Notes under the pieces: model-generated
What the model saw: only the letters and a program-made list of their open reading frames with translations
Databases searched by the model: none
Told to the model about the DNA's origin: nothing
Made by a program: the position numbers and the translations under genes
Assembly: GCF_950023065.1 (NCBI RefSeq)
Contig: NC_088681.1
Location: 8,618,001-8,682,000, forward strand
Source: Planococcus citri
Taxonomy: Eukaryota; Arthropoda; Insecta; Hemiptera; Pseudococcidae
Direction of reading: 5' to 3'
DNA: 64,000 nt
Part shown: in pieces, positions 47,391 to 59,061 of the stretch
Position numbering within the stretch: position 1 is the first letter of the stretch
Layout: each line of letters begins with the position of its first letter

Positions 47391-48215
47391 TGAGAGTCAA
47401 ACTTTTTATTCCTGGCGCAGAACCCGCCTACCTCTGTAGCGATTCATGTTTGTTCTGATTGAAGCAATTTACCGTCAAATTTTTTATTCCTGGCTCAGAA
47501 CCCGCCTACTATTGCAGCATTTCAGATTCGTTCTGATTGAAGCAAATAAGCGTCAAATTTTCAACTCCTGGTGCAGAACTCTCCTGCCTCTGTAGCCTTC
47601 CATGCTCGTTTTGATTAGGGCAATTGCGTGTCCGATTTTTTCATTCCTGGTGCAGAACCTGCCCACCTCTGTAGTGATTTATGTTTGTTCTGATTGAAGC
47701 AATTTAGCGTCAAATTTTTCATTCCTGGCTCAGAACCCGCCTACTTTTGCAGCTTTTCAAATTAGTTCTGATTGAAGCAAATTTGCGTCAAATTTTCAAC
47801 TCCTGGCGCAGAACCCGCCTACCTCTGTAGTGATTTATGTTTGTTCTGATTGAAGCAATTTAGCGTCAAATTTTTCATTCCTGGCTCAGAACCCGCCTAC
47901 TTTTGCAGCTTTTCAAATTAGTTCTGATTGAAGCAAATTTGCGTCAAATTTTCAACTCCTGGCGCAGAACCCGCCTACCTCTGTAGTGATTTATGTCTGT
48001 TCTGATTGAAGCAATTTAGCGTCAAATTTCTCATTCCTGGCCCAGAACCCGCCTACTATTGCAGCCTTTTAAATTCGTTCTGATTGAAGCAAATGAACGT
48101 CAAATTTTCAACTCCTGGCGGAGAACCCGCCGCGCCTACCTCTGTAGCCTTCCATGCTCGTTTTGATTGAGGCAATTGCACGTCAGATTTTTCATTCCTG
48201 GCACAGAACCCGCTC
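47391..48215 (-). repeat. 78-bp satellite, antisense array with dimer/trimer order
   Basis: cctgg cores at 47411, 47489, 47567, 47646, 47724, 47802, 47880, 47958, 48036, 48114 and 48197: spacing 78 except 79 once and 83 once (extra cgccg). Three monomer types: P (gcgcag with gatttatgtttg), Q (gctcag with ttgcagcttttca), R (ccttccatgctcg). The order reads P Q R P Q P Q P Q R, so P-Q dimers of 156 bp dominate. Reverse complement of the family at 21.7-23.6 kb. Confidence 0.93.
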
Positions 48216-51200
48216 TCGTCTATTTTCAAAATTTTTCATCACAGTGCCCTAGCTCTCGTGATTTACGAATAAAAATCTATTTCCAGTCAGCTTTCCAATT
48301 TCTAGTTCACATCCTGAACTGTTTCAAGCAATTCTTGGCAGGACCCGAATTTTTTTGGGCGAAGCTATACACATTAAAATTTTATGATTGGCCAAAATAT
48401 AGGCTAAGAAAACGTCACAAAAATATCAAGTAAGCATTTAGGATGCCTTTCATCAGGTTTTCGCAAGTTCTGAGTCCGAATATCCATTTATTTTTTTTGA
48501 TGCTCTCCTCTGAGCGCCTCTTCAGCGTCCCACCTGCTCCCCCATTTGCAAAATCAAAATAAATAAAAATAAAAATCTGCCGTTCTGAGAGCACTGAGTT
48601 CGAATAATTCTTCATTTTTTCGGATTTGACTTCTCAACATTTCTGCAGACTCGCAATTTTGACAAAAGTGAGAGGTTGAGAGGTCATTGAGGGGTCAAAA
48701 TCCAAAAATAAATACATATCTCGTAAGCCCCAATAAAAAATGAACAATAAATACCTACCTGCTTATCGTTGGAGGCTCACTGAATATCAATTTTCTCTAA
48801 TTTTTATAAATGAGATATCAGTATCTACTCACCTGAAACAAAAAAAAACATAAACAAAACGTTAATCAGGTATTTTCCAGTAATCTTGAATCATCTTGGT
48901 AATAATTAAACTGTATTTTATCAACAGTCCCTCCCCACTCGTTCCCTCACACCATCATGAATGCTAAATTACCACCTCTCCCCACTTCCTCCCCACCCCA
49001 TTCAAATCATCATCGAATATTTTACTCACAAAATAGTATAACTACGATAATAATACTGCATAAATATATGATAAACGCTTTTCTGGTATTTAAGATTTTA
49101 TTACGCGATTATTTTCTGCACAACATGCGAAGATAGATCGTGAAATCATATTACTCGCTATCATCTTATAAAAGCGCGGAAAAAATAGTATGAATAAATC
49201 TGAATTTGAAATAAGGAAAATGATAATAAATTTAAAATATTTCTTAATAAAAACTGCCAGTACGTTTGGCATTATTCAAAAAATAAATAATTTTCAGCCT
49301 TTTAAATCAAAAATTTTAATATTGTCTTGTCATCTAATTCTTAAAGCCATCGACATACACACCCTGTTTTTATTCCCTTCTCATAAATTGTTGCTTTTTC
49401 GATTATTTTTTCATATTTTTTTCTCTATACTTTACTTATACTGTGAGCTCGAAAAAAATAAAAATAAAACATTTCGCCTTTATTTAATCGTTTCATCGCA
49501 AACGTCGAAGACATTTTTCTACATAAATCGTTCATTCTTTGAAAAATTCTCCTGCTCAAAGAGGGGTTAGGCTATAGCTGTTTATTTCCTTTTTTTCGAA
49601 CCCTCTCCTCTTGTTGTGCTTGTTCCCTTGAGGCGTATACTTTTACTATGGTTCTTTATACTTAGTTCTGGTATCCTTTTTTTAGCCTTTTAATTTTCTT
49701 AATTTTAAAACGATAATTTGATACCCTTGATCTTTGTGTTTGAACTATTTTTTCTCTCTTTTTTTTTTTCACTTTCTTTGGTTCTTTCTCGAGTTTTTTC
49801 TTCCTCTTTTTTGTTTTTCGCTATGTTGATAAAATCTATTTTGATTGTTTTAATTTTTCCGCCAGAGTGAGCTAGATGTACAGGAACGCTTTGTTTGTCT
49901 TATAGGTATCATTTTTTTTTTTTTTCGTTAAAATATTCGAAAAGAAAATATCGTTAATTTTTTTCCTTCTTATATCTACCATAAGGTGTATGTAATTTTA
50001 TATCCGCGATGTTATACTTTTTTTCAACGATCGTAAAACAGGTAATTCGATCTTTGAACCGTTGCTGGTTTTCAAAATCTGGTCTTGACATTGATTTGCG
50101 ACTATAGAAATTTAAACATTTATATAATAAACGGGGCAAAAACGAAGCAAAAAGCGTATAAAAAATGTATACAGTTTAAGCTGCAGGCTCTCCATTGTTT
50201 CATCTGCGAGTTGCAAATGAAACTATTATATAAACATGGGTCTCATTATAAAACGACTAACCCACGGATAGGTACTTTCGGTTTCATTTCATTCGGCGCT
50301 CTCTCGCTCTCGCTGGTACTGCTCGCGCAGATGAATTATAATTATTTCTTGATATTTGTTCAAATTATTATAAGACGACTGCGTGGCGCGTCTTTATAAT
50401 TTTTTATAAAAATATCTCGTTCAAATTGACGGATAAATATTTAAAGAATTTTCAAAGGCAACTGAAAAATTTTCCAATTAACGAAACGCGCGCGCGAATA
50501 AAGAGAGACGCTACGTTGAGTGGAAGAAACTGGATAGCAGCTCGAATATGGCTGTATTTTTACAAATTCCTCGGTTGCAAGAATAAAAGAGAGAGGAAAA
50601 AAGTAATGATCTCGGCGAGTACGATTAAATTAGAAAAGTTGTGTATTTGAAATTGCAGTCGAAGATTTAAATTCCACGCATTTTTTTTTCTTCTTCTTTT
50701 TTTTTTTACTTCGCCAGCGTGGTACACTCTTCGCTCCCTGGCCGACCTGTATCTACTCTTATATGCGGTGTATAAATAAAAACGCGACCGGAATAAGCAA
50801 CTTGATGGGCTGTGTAGATACGAAATTCGCGAGTCGATTTCTTTTCACCCTGAAATGGGTCCATTTTCACGAGAAAAAAACATGTTTTAATTTTTTTTCT
50901 CATCGTAGCTTTTTCGTTCGGCCTGATTTGGCCGATGAAATTGAGAAAGGCGGTAAATTCGAGGCAGTGAATGGAGTTAATGACTTGGGTGTTTTGTTAG
51001 TAATTCAATGAAATTTTTAATGTTTGATCAAGAATTACCGAAGGGAGTTGTTATTTTTTTTTAATGGCGTAATTTGGGGAATTGATTTTATTTTGGGAGA
51101 TGTTTACTCGAGATGAAAGTTGCTGATTTTTTTTAAATGTGTGGGTGGGTAAGTATTTTTTTGAAATTAGTGATGAAAATAACCAATAGAATCGGCGAGG

Positions 51201-52839
51201 TATTTTTTTCGATAATTTCACAATGGAAAGTGATTTTCTCGCAGTGATGAGTTGAGTAATGAAAACCTCATTACATTTGATCAAATGCTAGGTTAATGAC
51301 ACCAGAATTTCAAATAAAAATAAGTATGGAACTCCTTCGACCCTCCCCCCACCTTCTCACCACCTTCTCATGGATCCTACTCTCAAACAAGTTATTAATT
51401 GTATTTGTGGTATCACCAAGTTTGAGAAGAAACGAGACAGGATTGGAGGGGATGGATAATTGAAGTGGACCAAGGGAAAATAACTCAACAATTTTGAAAA
51501 TGTGTAGGTAAGTATCACATCAAATATTTGAGATTTTGGGATGAATTATGCTGATTTCTTCGACTCAAAAACTATACACATAAAATAGCTACATGAGAAG
51601 CAAACCTCATTTGAACCTCTCAGCACTCATTTCAGAGGACTTATGCCTCGATGGTTTATAAACTGTATACAAGATGCAGACGCAGGACAAAAGCTGAGAT
51701 TTTCGATTCAAATTTATGCATTTTGGAGGGAAGAAGTAGCGACTATGGTCAGAGCAGAGTTTACTCGAGAAAAAAATTTCTCAGGTTCGAACCCAAACTG
51801 CAGAAAAATCCAAAAGACGGAGAGAATAAATGAGAAATTTAAAAATTTGATTGAAATTTTTTTAAACAGGAATTTTTTTAAGTTGGGGGGAGGAAAAGAA
51901 ACAAACAAATTCATTCATGTCAAAAATTTTCATTATTTTTCAAACATTTAAGAAAAAAAAAAGAAGAGTAAAATTCAAAATTATAAAAGAATATAAAAAT
52001 ACGTATGTAAAAAGAAAATGTCAAACTTTTAAAGAAGAAATTTGTCAACTTCGACTCAAAAGTTGAAACTTTTTGCAACCTTGGGTAAAAGCAGGGTAGG
52101 CAGGACCATTATAGACACATTTTATTCCCACTAGGATTTTTAATTAGTTTGATTCGACTTTATTTTTTTCGAATAAAAAATTGGAATGGATAAACTGGAG
52201 ACAGTACGAACATTTGAGAACGACTATGGCTTGAAAGGGAAGAAAAAGGGTCTCAATTTTGAAATATGTATTTAAAAATCCAAAAATTCTTTATTTTTTT
52301 CAAAAAAATGGTGACCAGTAGGTGTTTTTAGCTCTAAATGGATTGTGATGTGTTCAAAAAAAGTTTCAAAAAAATGGAAATTCTTATAAAAAAATTGAGC
52401 AAATTCACAACTGAAAAGGTAAAAAATTGTATTATCATTTTAAATAAAATATTTGTGCAATCTATTAAAATGATATAGAATTCCTCTTTGAGCTCGAAAA
52501 TGATCTGGGTTTTTACTTTAAACCCAAAAATCAAATTTTAGCCATAAAACATTAGAATTTTTTATCAACTATTATTGCAACTTTGATGAATCATACCTTA
52601 TATTTTTTAAATTGTGCTCCAAACTTAAAAATGGCAACAAAATTTATTTTTGCACCAAGCCACCAACTTTAAAATTTTAGGACCCAAAAATGACATTTTT
52701 AGATTTCAAATTTTTTTCGACCAATATTCGCAATTTCAATAAAAACTTGATTACGATTCTTCGCAACACATCAAAATCAGCTAAAAATGTTTGCTTACAC
52801 TCAAGTTTATAGTCGGAGAGCTTGCTTAAGGAGATATCG
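48216..52839. other. No gene recognised
   Basis: AT-rich throughout; some complex stretches (50080-50960). Frames of 104 and 126 codons (50085-50399 and 49190-49570) are rich in Phe, Ile, Asn and Lys and show no domain. A poly(A)-like aataaaataaaac word or T runs are frequent and not informative. Confidence 0.45.
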
Positions 52840-53095
52840 GACCCCTCTCCCCCGTCGATCCTCCGGTACAACTTTTTTCTCAAATGCGGAGACCTAAGGA
52901 ATATTTCTAGCCCTTATACTCAAAAACAAAGAGGCCCTACTTACAAAATGTCGGCCATTTTGATTGACAGGTCAGCCGAAATCGCAGATTTTGTGTTCCA
53001 ACATAAGACTTGCACAACATTTTTCAAACCGTACAAGGGTAGATAGAAAGATCAGGCAAAAATTCATCACCTGTCAAAATTTCAAGGGCTAAAGT
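52840..53095 (+). repeat. Family P copy 1 ('tcagccgaaatc' family)
   Basis: Contains cgatcctccggtacaac, ctaaggaatatttctagccc, gccattttgattgacaggtc and tcatcacctgtcaaaatttc in this order. The same order is seen at 55035-55300 (plus) and 59062-59320 (minus). In copies 1 and 2 it is followed at once by the 'ggagcctccag' family, so the two parts may be one element. Confidence 0.9.
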
Positions 53096-54252
53096 ACGTA
53101 TTTCGATTTTTGGTGAATTTTTGAAAATCAAATTCAGGCCAAATGAGGGGAAAAAATCAAAATTTTACCAAATTGACCAAGAAAGCTGAAATTTGGGATA
53201 TACCCTATTTTCGACATGCCAAATTGATTGGAAACTGTTTCAAACCGTTTTGAGCAGTTCTGGAGCCTCCAGCAGATTTTTGGAACTCGAAATTTCCACA
53301 AAATATCATCAAAATGGAGTTGTAAAGCTGAAATTTACTCTACAAACTAATTTCAATGCACTACGAAGTACTGCAGGTGAATTTCAAGTCGTTTTGGAGC
53401 CTCCAGTGACTTTTTGAAAATTACTGGAGCCTCCAGCAGATTTCTGATCTTTAAATTTTCACAAGATTTCATCAAATGGCGATGGAAAGCTGATATTTAC
53501 TCTACAGTCTGACTTTAGGTGGCTTCAAGTCATTTTCGAGCCTCCAGCGACTTTTTGAAAAATACTGGAGACTCTTGTAGATTTTTGAAACTTGAAATTC
53601 CCGCAACATTTTACCAAATGGAGTTGCAAGCTGAAATTTACTTCGAAAACTAATTTCAATACGATATGATGAAGTCGACTACATGGTGGTTTCAAATGGT
53701 TTTGAATCTTCCAGCTACTTTGTAGAAATATTTTCCAAAAAAAATCCATACGATCTTCAAAAAGTCGCTGGAGGCTCCAAAACGACTTGAAATCTACCAG
53801 CAGTTGCAGACTTCGTAGCGTATTGAAATCAGTTTTCAGAATGAATTTCGACTTTCTATCTCTGTTTGATGCAATTTTGGGGGAATGTCAAGTTTAAAAA
53901 ATCTACTGGAGGCTCCAGTAATTTTCAGAAAATCGCTGGAAGCTCCATAACGACTTGAAATTTACCTGCAGTTGACTTCGTAGCGTATTGAAATTAGTTT
54001 TGCAGAGTAAATTTCAACTATCCAACTCCATTTGATGAAGTTTTGTGGGAATTTCGAGTTCCAAAAATCTGCTGGAGGCTCCAGAACTGCTCAAAATGGG
54101 TTGAAACAGTTTCAAATCGATTTGGAATGTCGAAAATAGGGTATATCCCAAATTTCGACTTTCATGGTCAACTTGGTAAAATTTTGATTTTCCCCCTCAT
54201 TTTTGGCCTGCATTTGATTTTCAAAAATTCACCAAAAATCGAAAAACCCACG
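53096..54252. repeat. Foldback arrangement of the 'ggagcctccag' family
   Basis: The left arm from ttcgatttttggtgaattt (about 53102) to about 53700 is repeated inverted from about 53755 to 54245 (ending aaattcaccaaaaatcgaaaa). The constant element ctggagcctccag / ctggaggctccag recurs many times. Arms are clearly diverged, so this is older than the palindrome to the right. Non-coding. Confidence 0.88.
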
Positions 54253-54284
54253 TACCCAGTTGACCAAATGCTAGCAAATTTTGT

Positions 54285-54538
54285 GCTAGCGTAAATGGTG
54301 CCGGAATTTGAGACACTTTTTTAAAAAAATGCTAGCAAATCAGTTGCGATTAGGTCGCATTAGAGTAGCAGAATTGCGCACAAATAGCTAGCACGTAGCT
54401 GGCACAAAGCTAGCAAAAAGCTAGCATTTTGTTGGCACTTTGCTCTGCATTCTGCTACGTACATGCGACTAAATCGCGACTGATTTGCTAGCAATTTTTG
54501 CAAAAAGTGTCTCATATTCCGGCACCATTTACGCTAGC
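54285..54538. repeat. Hairpin with about 115-bp arms
   Basis: gctagcgtaaatggtgccgg from 54285 pairs with its complement ending at 54538; pairing continues inward (gagacacttttt, gctagcaaatcag, tgcgattaggtcgca-like) to a loop near 54405-54420 with a few mismatches. Confidence 0.85.
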
Positions 54539-54691
54539 GCAAATTATGCTAGCAGGAAGCTAGCATTTTGCTAGCGTAGAAACACTTTGATCAGTAAAGT
54601 AATTACTATTAATTAATTTTTAAAAATTCTGGGTGTTTCCTTTAACAGGTGGTAGTTTTCCAGGAAATTCCAAAAATTAGGCGACTGTCCC

Positions 54692-54765
54692 AGCTCAGAG
54701 GTAGCATAACGCTAGCAATGCTAGCATCTTGGGACAGTATAAGAAGAGTGATGTCACTCTTCTTA
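54692..54765. repeat. Two adjacent small palindromes
   Basis: actgtccca near 54692 pairs with tgggacagt near 54730, enclosing two GCTAGC. Immediately after, taagaagagtga (54740-54751) and tcactcttctta (54754-54765) are perfect 12-bp arms around tg. Confidence 0.85.
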
Positions 54766-55034
54766 CTTTTCAACAAGATACCACCTTGAGCTTATATTCA
54801 ACTTGATGACACACTTTATCTAAGAGTAGCAAACTATACCATGAGAGAGATCGACGCTAGCAATTCGCTAGCATTATGCTAGCGCTTAGGTTGAAAAATC
54901 TCTTTATTAAATAAAAAATGGAAGTTTTTTTTTTAAATAGAAAAATTGTCAAAATTTAAAATTTGAAAATGAAGCATCAAACAAACCATGAAAATGAAAA
55001 ATTTCAAAAACATTTGAACAACATTTTAGTCCAC

Positions 55035-55690
55035 GGCAATGGGGGTAATTGCACCCCCTGCAGATCCTCCGGGACAACTTTTTCCTTAAAGGGGACATCC
55101 TAAGGAACATTTTAAAGCAAACTTGCTGAAAAAAAATTGGCCTTACTCACAAAATGGCGGCAATTTTGATTAAAAGGTCAGCCGAAATCACAGATTTCGC
55201 GTTTCAACATAGGACGTGCACGAAATTTTTCAAACCTTACAAACATAGATCGAAAGATCATGCAAAAATTCATCACCTGTCAAAATTTCAAGTGGTAAAG
55301 TACCTTTTTCGATTTTTGGTGAATTTTCAAAAATCAAATTTTGGCCAAAATGTGAGAAAAAATCAAAATTTTACCAAATTGACCAAGAAACCTGACATTT
55401 GGGATATACCCTATTTTCGACATGCCAAATCGATGGGAAACGGTTTCAACTTGTTTTGAGCAGTTCTGGAGCCTCCAGCAGATTTTTGAAACTCAAATTG
55501 AAGTTGTAAAGCTCAAATTTATTCTGAAAACTAATTTCAATACGCTACGAAGTACTGCAGGTGAATTTCAAGTCGTTTTGGAGCCTCCAGCGACTCTTTG
55601 AAAATTCCTGAAGCCTCCAGCAGATTTTTGAAACTTTAAATTTTCACAAAATTTCAGAATTTCCTAAAAGTAGCTGGAAGCTTCAAGAAA
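55035..55690 (+). repeat. Family P plus 'ggagcctccag' family, copy 2
   Basis: Shares gatcctccgggacaactttt, aaaatggcggcaattttgat, gtcagccgaaatcacagatt, catcacctgtcaaaatttca, then tttcgatttttggtgaattt and gagcagttctggagcctcca with 52840-53450. It lies wholly inside the 2-kb TIR element, so it was carried in or inserted there. Confidence 0.9.
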
Positions 55691-55734
55691 CTAGAGATAT
55701 GCTTACATTTTTCTAGAGCCAGATGGCTAAGTAA

Positions 55735-56090
55735 ATGCTAGCTCAGAGATGCAAGAATATTACCTGAAGTTTCCTATCATAAAACTGTGAGCAGGTAACA
55801 TATTAGTCAGTGATACGCTGGCATTAAGCGAGCAGGTATAGAGTGAGGCAAAAGCTAGCTGAGATATGCGAGAATATTGCTTGAACTTTCTTGGCATAGA
55901 ATTGCAAGCAAGTATCCATCAGTGATACGCTAGCATCAGGCGAGCATGTATGAAGTGAAGTAAAAGCTAGCTGAGATATGCGAGAATATTGCTTGAACTG
56001 TCCTAGCATAGAATTGCGAGCAAGTATCCGCCAGTAATACGCTAGCATAAGGCGAGCAAGTTAAAGTGAAGTAAAAGCTAGCTGAGAGTC
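55735..56090. repeat. Tandem repeat of about 115 bp, three units
   Basis: Units begin (a)gctagct(g/c)aga and contain gcgagaatattgcttgaac, gcaagtatcc and gatacgctagca. Starts near 55737, 55852 and 55967, and a fourth start near 56077 diverges. The first unit is the most diverged. Two minus-strand frames (69 and 74 codons) share the peptide ARTVQAIFSHISASFYFT-like text only because of the repeat. Confidence 0.88.
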
Positions 56091-56264
56091 GCTGGAAAAC
56101 AGCTCGAAAATTGCTAGAATTGAATTTGCTAGCGAAAAACTGCAAGAAAATCGCTTACTTTTAGCGAGATAATTATTGCTGGCCACAAAAGGCGAGTAAA
56201 TTGCTAGCAACTTATCAAAACGCGAATAAAACGCTAGCTTTTTGCTAGCATGTGGTCAACTGGG

Positions 56265-57010
56265 TAGTACGGGTACCATGTAGGTCTATCGTTTCAAAAT
56301 CGCAAAAGAGTGGCATCGGAAAGATATAAAATTTTTGCGATATTCCTTCGAAAGGGGACCATTTCCCGACCCCGAAACCACCATTACATTTTTGAGATCG
56401 AATTGCAAAACCGATCCAGGGGTTCCCAAAGTTGTGAAAATTGAGCACCTCCGTTGTCATCTGTTTTGGCCAATTAATCCTAACCAAAAGGGGGTAGAAG
56501 GGTGCTTGTGGTCTCAAATAACTCGTATTGGATCACTCTTGAAATATCTACCCATAACCGTTCTCATTTAGTGATACCCAACATTTCAGTGGTTCCCAAA
56601 GTTGAATTTTTGTATTCCAAGTTTTTGAAGTCACGCATTCAAACGAATATTGTCAGTAAATGAATTTTGCAATCAAAAAATGTTTCAGATAAAAAATTTG
56701 TAAAATTTAATTACGATTTCAAAAATGTGTCATTTTTTTCCTTAGCATTGATAGGGGCCGAGGTGAGGGGGTTGGAACATCAAAAAACGTGATCTAACAA
56801 AGTTGCATCCAAACCTGAATTTGAATTTCTCACGAGGTTTTACCGTTGAACTGTTCTCTTCAGTTGCACTTAAGATTGTTCTCGATACACGCAACCACAA
56901 TCCACTCCCCCACGCCTCACCCCCTCGCTAGAGCTTCAATAACTAAGTATACTAAAAGTGCATTCCCTGAAATAGCTTCACTTATGAGGTTTATGTTGCT
57001 AAAGTGTTGA
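56265..57010 (+). repeat. Left arm of a large near-identical palindrome
   Basis: Pairs with 58315-59049 in inverse. Over 237 bases (56335-56571 against 58754-58990) I find no difference; elsewhere there are a few substitutions (for example ggggttggaaca against ggaggttggaacg) and single-base indels. Arms are about 745 bp. The outermost 40 bp of the arms diverge between gtacca and caaaagagtgg. A 78-codon frame is identical in both arms, as expected from the DNA identity, and has no recognisable domain. Confidence 0.95.
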
Positions 57011-57285
57011 CTCCAAATGAACTTAAGATACCTCTCGATGCATTTGGCCATGATATCCTCCCCTCCTTCTGTTTTTGCTCCATTATCAATAAAAGTACAT
57101 TTTTGAACTGGAAAGTTGTAATATTTTTACAACAAAATTATTCTATGAAATTAAATTAAAAGAGAAAAACGATAATTATAGGATAGGATTAGGGGTTGAA
57201 AACTTGAATAAAATATGCATCTACCTATACTTGTATAGTGACAAGACAATGAGGCATTTTTTGTATTTCCTTCTTTAGGGGACGC

Positions 57286-57456
57286 TACTCTCTAAATTTG
57301 AAACAGTGAAATTTCACTGCTTAGCAGTCACGACATTTTGGCTTCTTAAAAGCAGTAGTTTTTCACTGTTTTGCAGTAAAAAACTACTGCTTTTAAGAAG
57401 CCAAAATGTCGTGACTGCTAAGCAGTGAAATTTCACTGTTTCAAATTTAGAGAGTA
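57286..57456. mobile_element. Perfect hairpin MITE: 78-bp arms, TA ends
   Basis: 57286-57363 and 57379-57456 are exact reverse complements (78 of 78) around a 15-nt loop. Ends are TA followed by ctctctaaatttgaaacag, so a 167-bp element between duplicated TA is the simple reading, as for Tc1/mariner-type MITEs. Inside each arm is the 16-bp palindrome cagtgaaatttcactg. A transcript would fold into a 78-bp duplex, the form of an hpRNA or miRNA precursor. It sits in the loop of the large palindrome, off its centre. Confidence 0.93.
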
Positions 57457-58017
57457 AATCGTAAATTGAAGTTGCAATTCCCCAATCTTCATAACCCCGC
57501 CTGGTGGCTGGCACTGTTTTGAGAAAAAAATCAAGTACCCAAAAAATATTTTTGGAAGTACATACATATAAGCTTTTTGAAATGAAAAATTTTGGTCACC
57601 TTTTTTTTTGCTCTTCCGGTAATAATATTCCATAATTCGAAATTCTCAATGTGGCAAACTTTATAGATTTTGTATTTGGATAATTTTGACCTAAAAAAAA
57701 TTCAGAATTTTTTGAAAAAGTTACTAGAATTTTTTTTTTAATCTTTCATTTTTTAGTTTTGTATGGTAATTTTTTGATATTTTCGAACTTTCCTTTTGGG
57801 AAAACTGCCACATTGCGTCCCTCCACCGCACTCCCTCACAAAATAAGCTCCAATAGAACTGATGAGAATTTATTCCACTCAATTTACCTCAAAAATAAAA
57901 GATGGATGAGATGTCTTCAAAAATAGAATTTTTAATCAATTTCAATTTTTTTTCAAACTTTATTCTGCAACTCCAAAATTGAAAATTGAAATTCACATTT
58001 ACAGAAAACAATCACAC

Positions 58018-58160
58018 TGGACATCAATTTTCACAACTTTGGGAACCCCTGGATCGGTTTTGAAATTCGATCTCAAAAATGTGGTGGTGGTTTCGGGGTC
58101 AGAAAGTGCTCCCCTTTCGAAGAAATATCGCGAAAATGTCATATCTTTTAAATCACTAGT
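58018..58160 (-). repeat. Third, diverged copy of part of the palindrome arm
   Basis: caattttcacaactttggga, tggatcggttttg, ttcgatctcaaaaatgt, ggtttcggggtc and cccctttcgaa follow in the same order as in the right arm (58882-58985), with about one difference in eight. It shows that the arm sequence existed as a dispersed repeat before the recent inverted duplication. Confidence 0.88.
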
Positions 58161-58314
58161 AGCCATTGGTATATGTTTTCTATCAATTTCTGGCGTGAAA
58201 TGCAATCTTGGGGTCAAAAGTGGACTTCGAGTGATTATGGAGGCTTAAGTGGGGGTGTGGGGGGTTAATTATGGATACGTGCATCGGAAAATATGTAAAT
58301 TTCATTAATTAGAT

Positions 58315-59049
58315 TCAACACTTAGCAACATAAACCTCATAAGTGAAGCTATTTCAGGGAATGCACTTTTAGTATACTTAGTTATTGAAGCTCTAGCGAG
58401 GGGGGTGAGGCGTGGGGGAGTGGATTGTGGTTGCGTGTATGGAGAACAATCTTAAGTGCAACTGAAGAGAACAGTTCAACGGTAAAACCTCGTGAGAAAT
58501 TCAAATTCAGGTTTGGATGCAACTTTGTTAGATCACGTTTTTTGACGTTCCAACCTCCTCACCTCGGCCCCTATCAATGCTAAGGAAAAAAATGACACAT
58601 TTTTGAAATCGTAATTAAATTTTACAAATTTTTTATCTGAAACATTTTTTGATTGCAAAATTCATTTACTGACAATATTCGTTTGAATGCGTGACTTCAA
58701 AAACTTGGAATACAAAAATTCAACTTTGGGAACCACTGAAATGTTGGGTATCACTAAATGAGAACGGTTATGGGTAGATATTTCAAGAGTGATCCAATAC
58801 GAGTTATTTGAGACCACAAGCACCCTTCTACCCCCTTTTGGTTAGGATTAATTGGCCAAAACAGATGACAACGGAGGTGCTCAATTTTCACAACTTTGGG
58901 AACCCCTGGATCGGTTTTGCAATTCGATCTCAAAAATGTAATGGTGGTTTCGGGGTCGGGAAATGGTCCCCTTTCGAAGGAATATCGCAAAAATTTTATA
59001 TCTTTCCGATGCCACTCTTTTGATAATTTTCACTTTGGTACCCGTACTA
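58315..59049 (-). repeat. Right arm of the large near-identical palindrome
   Basis: Reverse complement of 56265-57010 with very few differences. It ends in gtacccgtacta, matching the tagtacgggtac start of the left arm, directly beside the TA where the 2-kb TIR element is inserted on the left side only. Confidence 0.95.
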
Positions 59050-59061
59050 ACGTCTTTAGCA

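Larger units (their letters stand above)
54255..56264. mobile_element. TIR element packed with GCTAGC (2010 bp)
   Basis: The left end cccagttgaccaaatgctag and the inverted right end cccagttgaccacatgctag match over 24 bp with one mismatch, and TA lies on both sides (54253-54254, 56265-56266). Removing the element and one TA joins cccacg-TA-gtacgggtacc, matching the other arm of the neighbouring palindrome (gacgttagtacgggtacc). I count about 26 GCTAGC palindromes inside. Contents in order: a hairpin (54285-54538), a spacer with small palindromes, a copy of families P and 'ggagcctccag' (55035-55690) and three 115-bp tandem units (55735-56090). No transposase. Confidence 0.78.
57011..58314. other. 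Loop of the large palindrome
   Basis: About 1.3 kb, AT-rich. It holds the hairpin MITE (57286-57456) and a diverged copy of part of the arm (58018-58160). No gene. Confidence 0.7.

Noticed and set aside
50085..50399. 104-codon frame with a hydrophobic stretch
   Set aside because: AT-driven composition, no recognisable family, no promoter or splice support.
51738..51795. ggttcgaaccc with an upstream tagc word, tRNA-like
   Set aside because: T-stem and acceptor arms do not pair; probably chance or a distant SINE remnant.
56335..58990. Identical 78-codon protein in two places
   Set aside because: Both lie in the arms of a near-identical palindrome; identity follows from the DNA. No domain, no start context and no splice signals.
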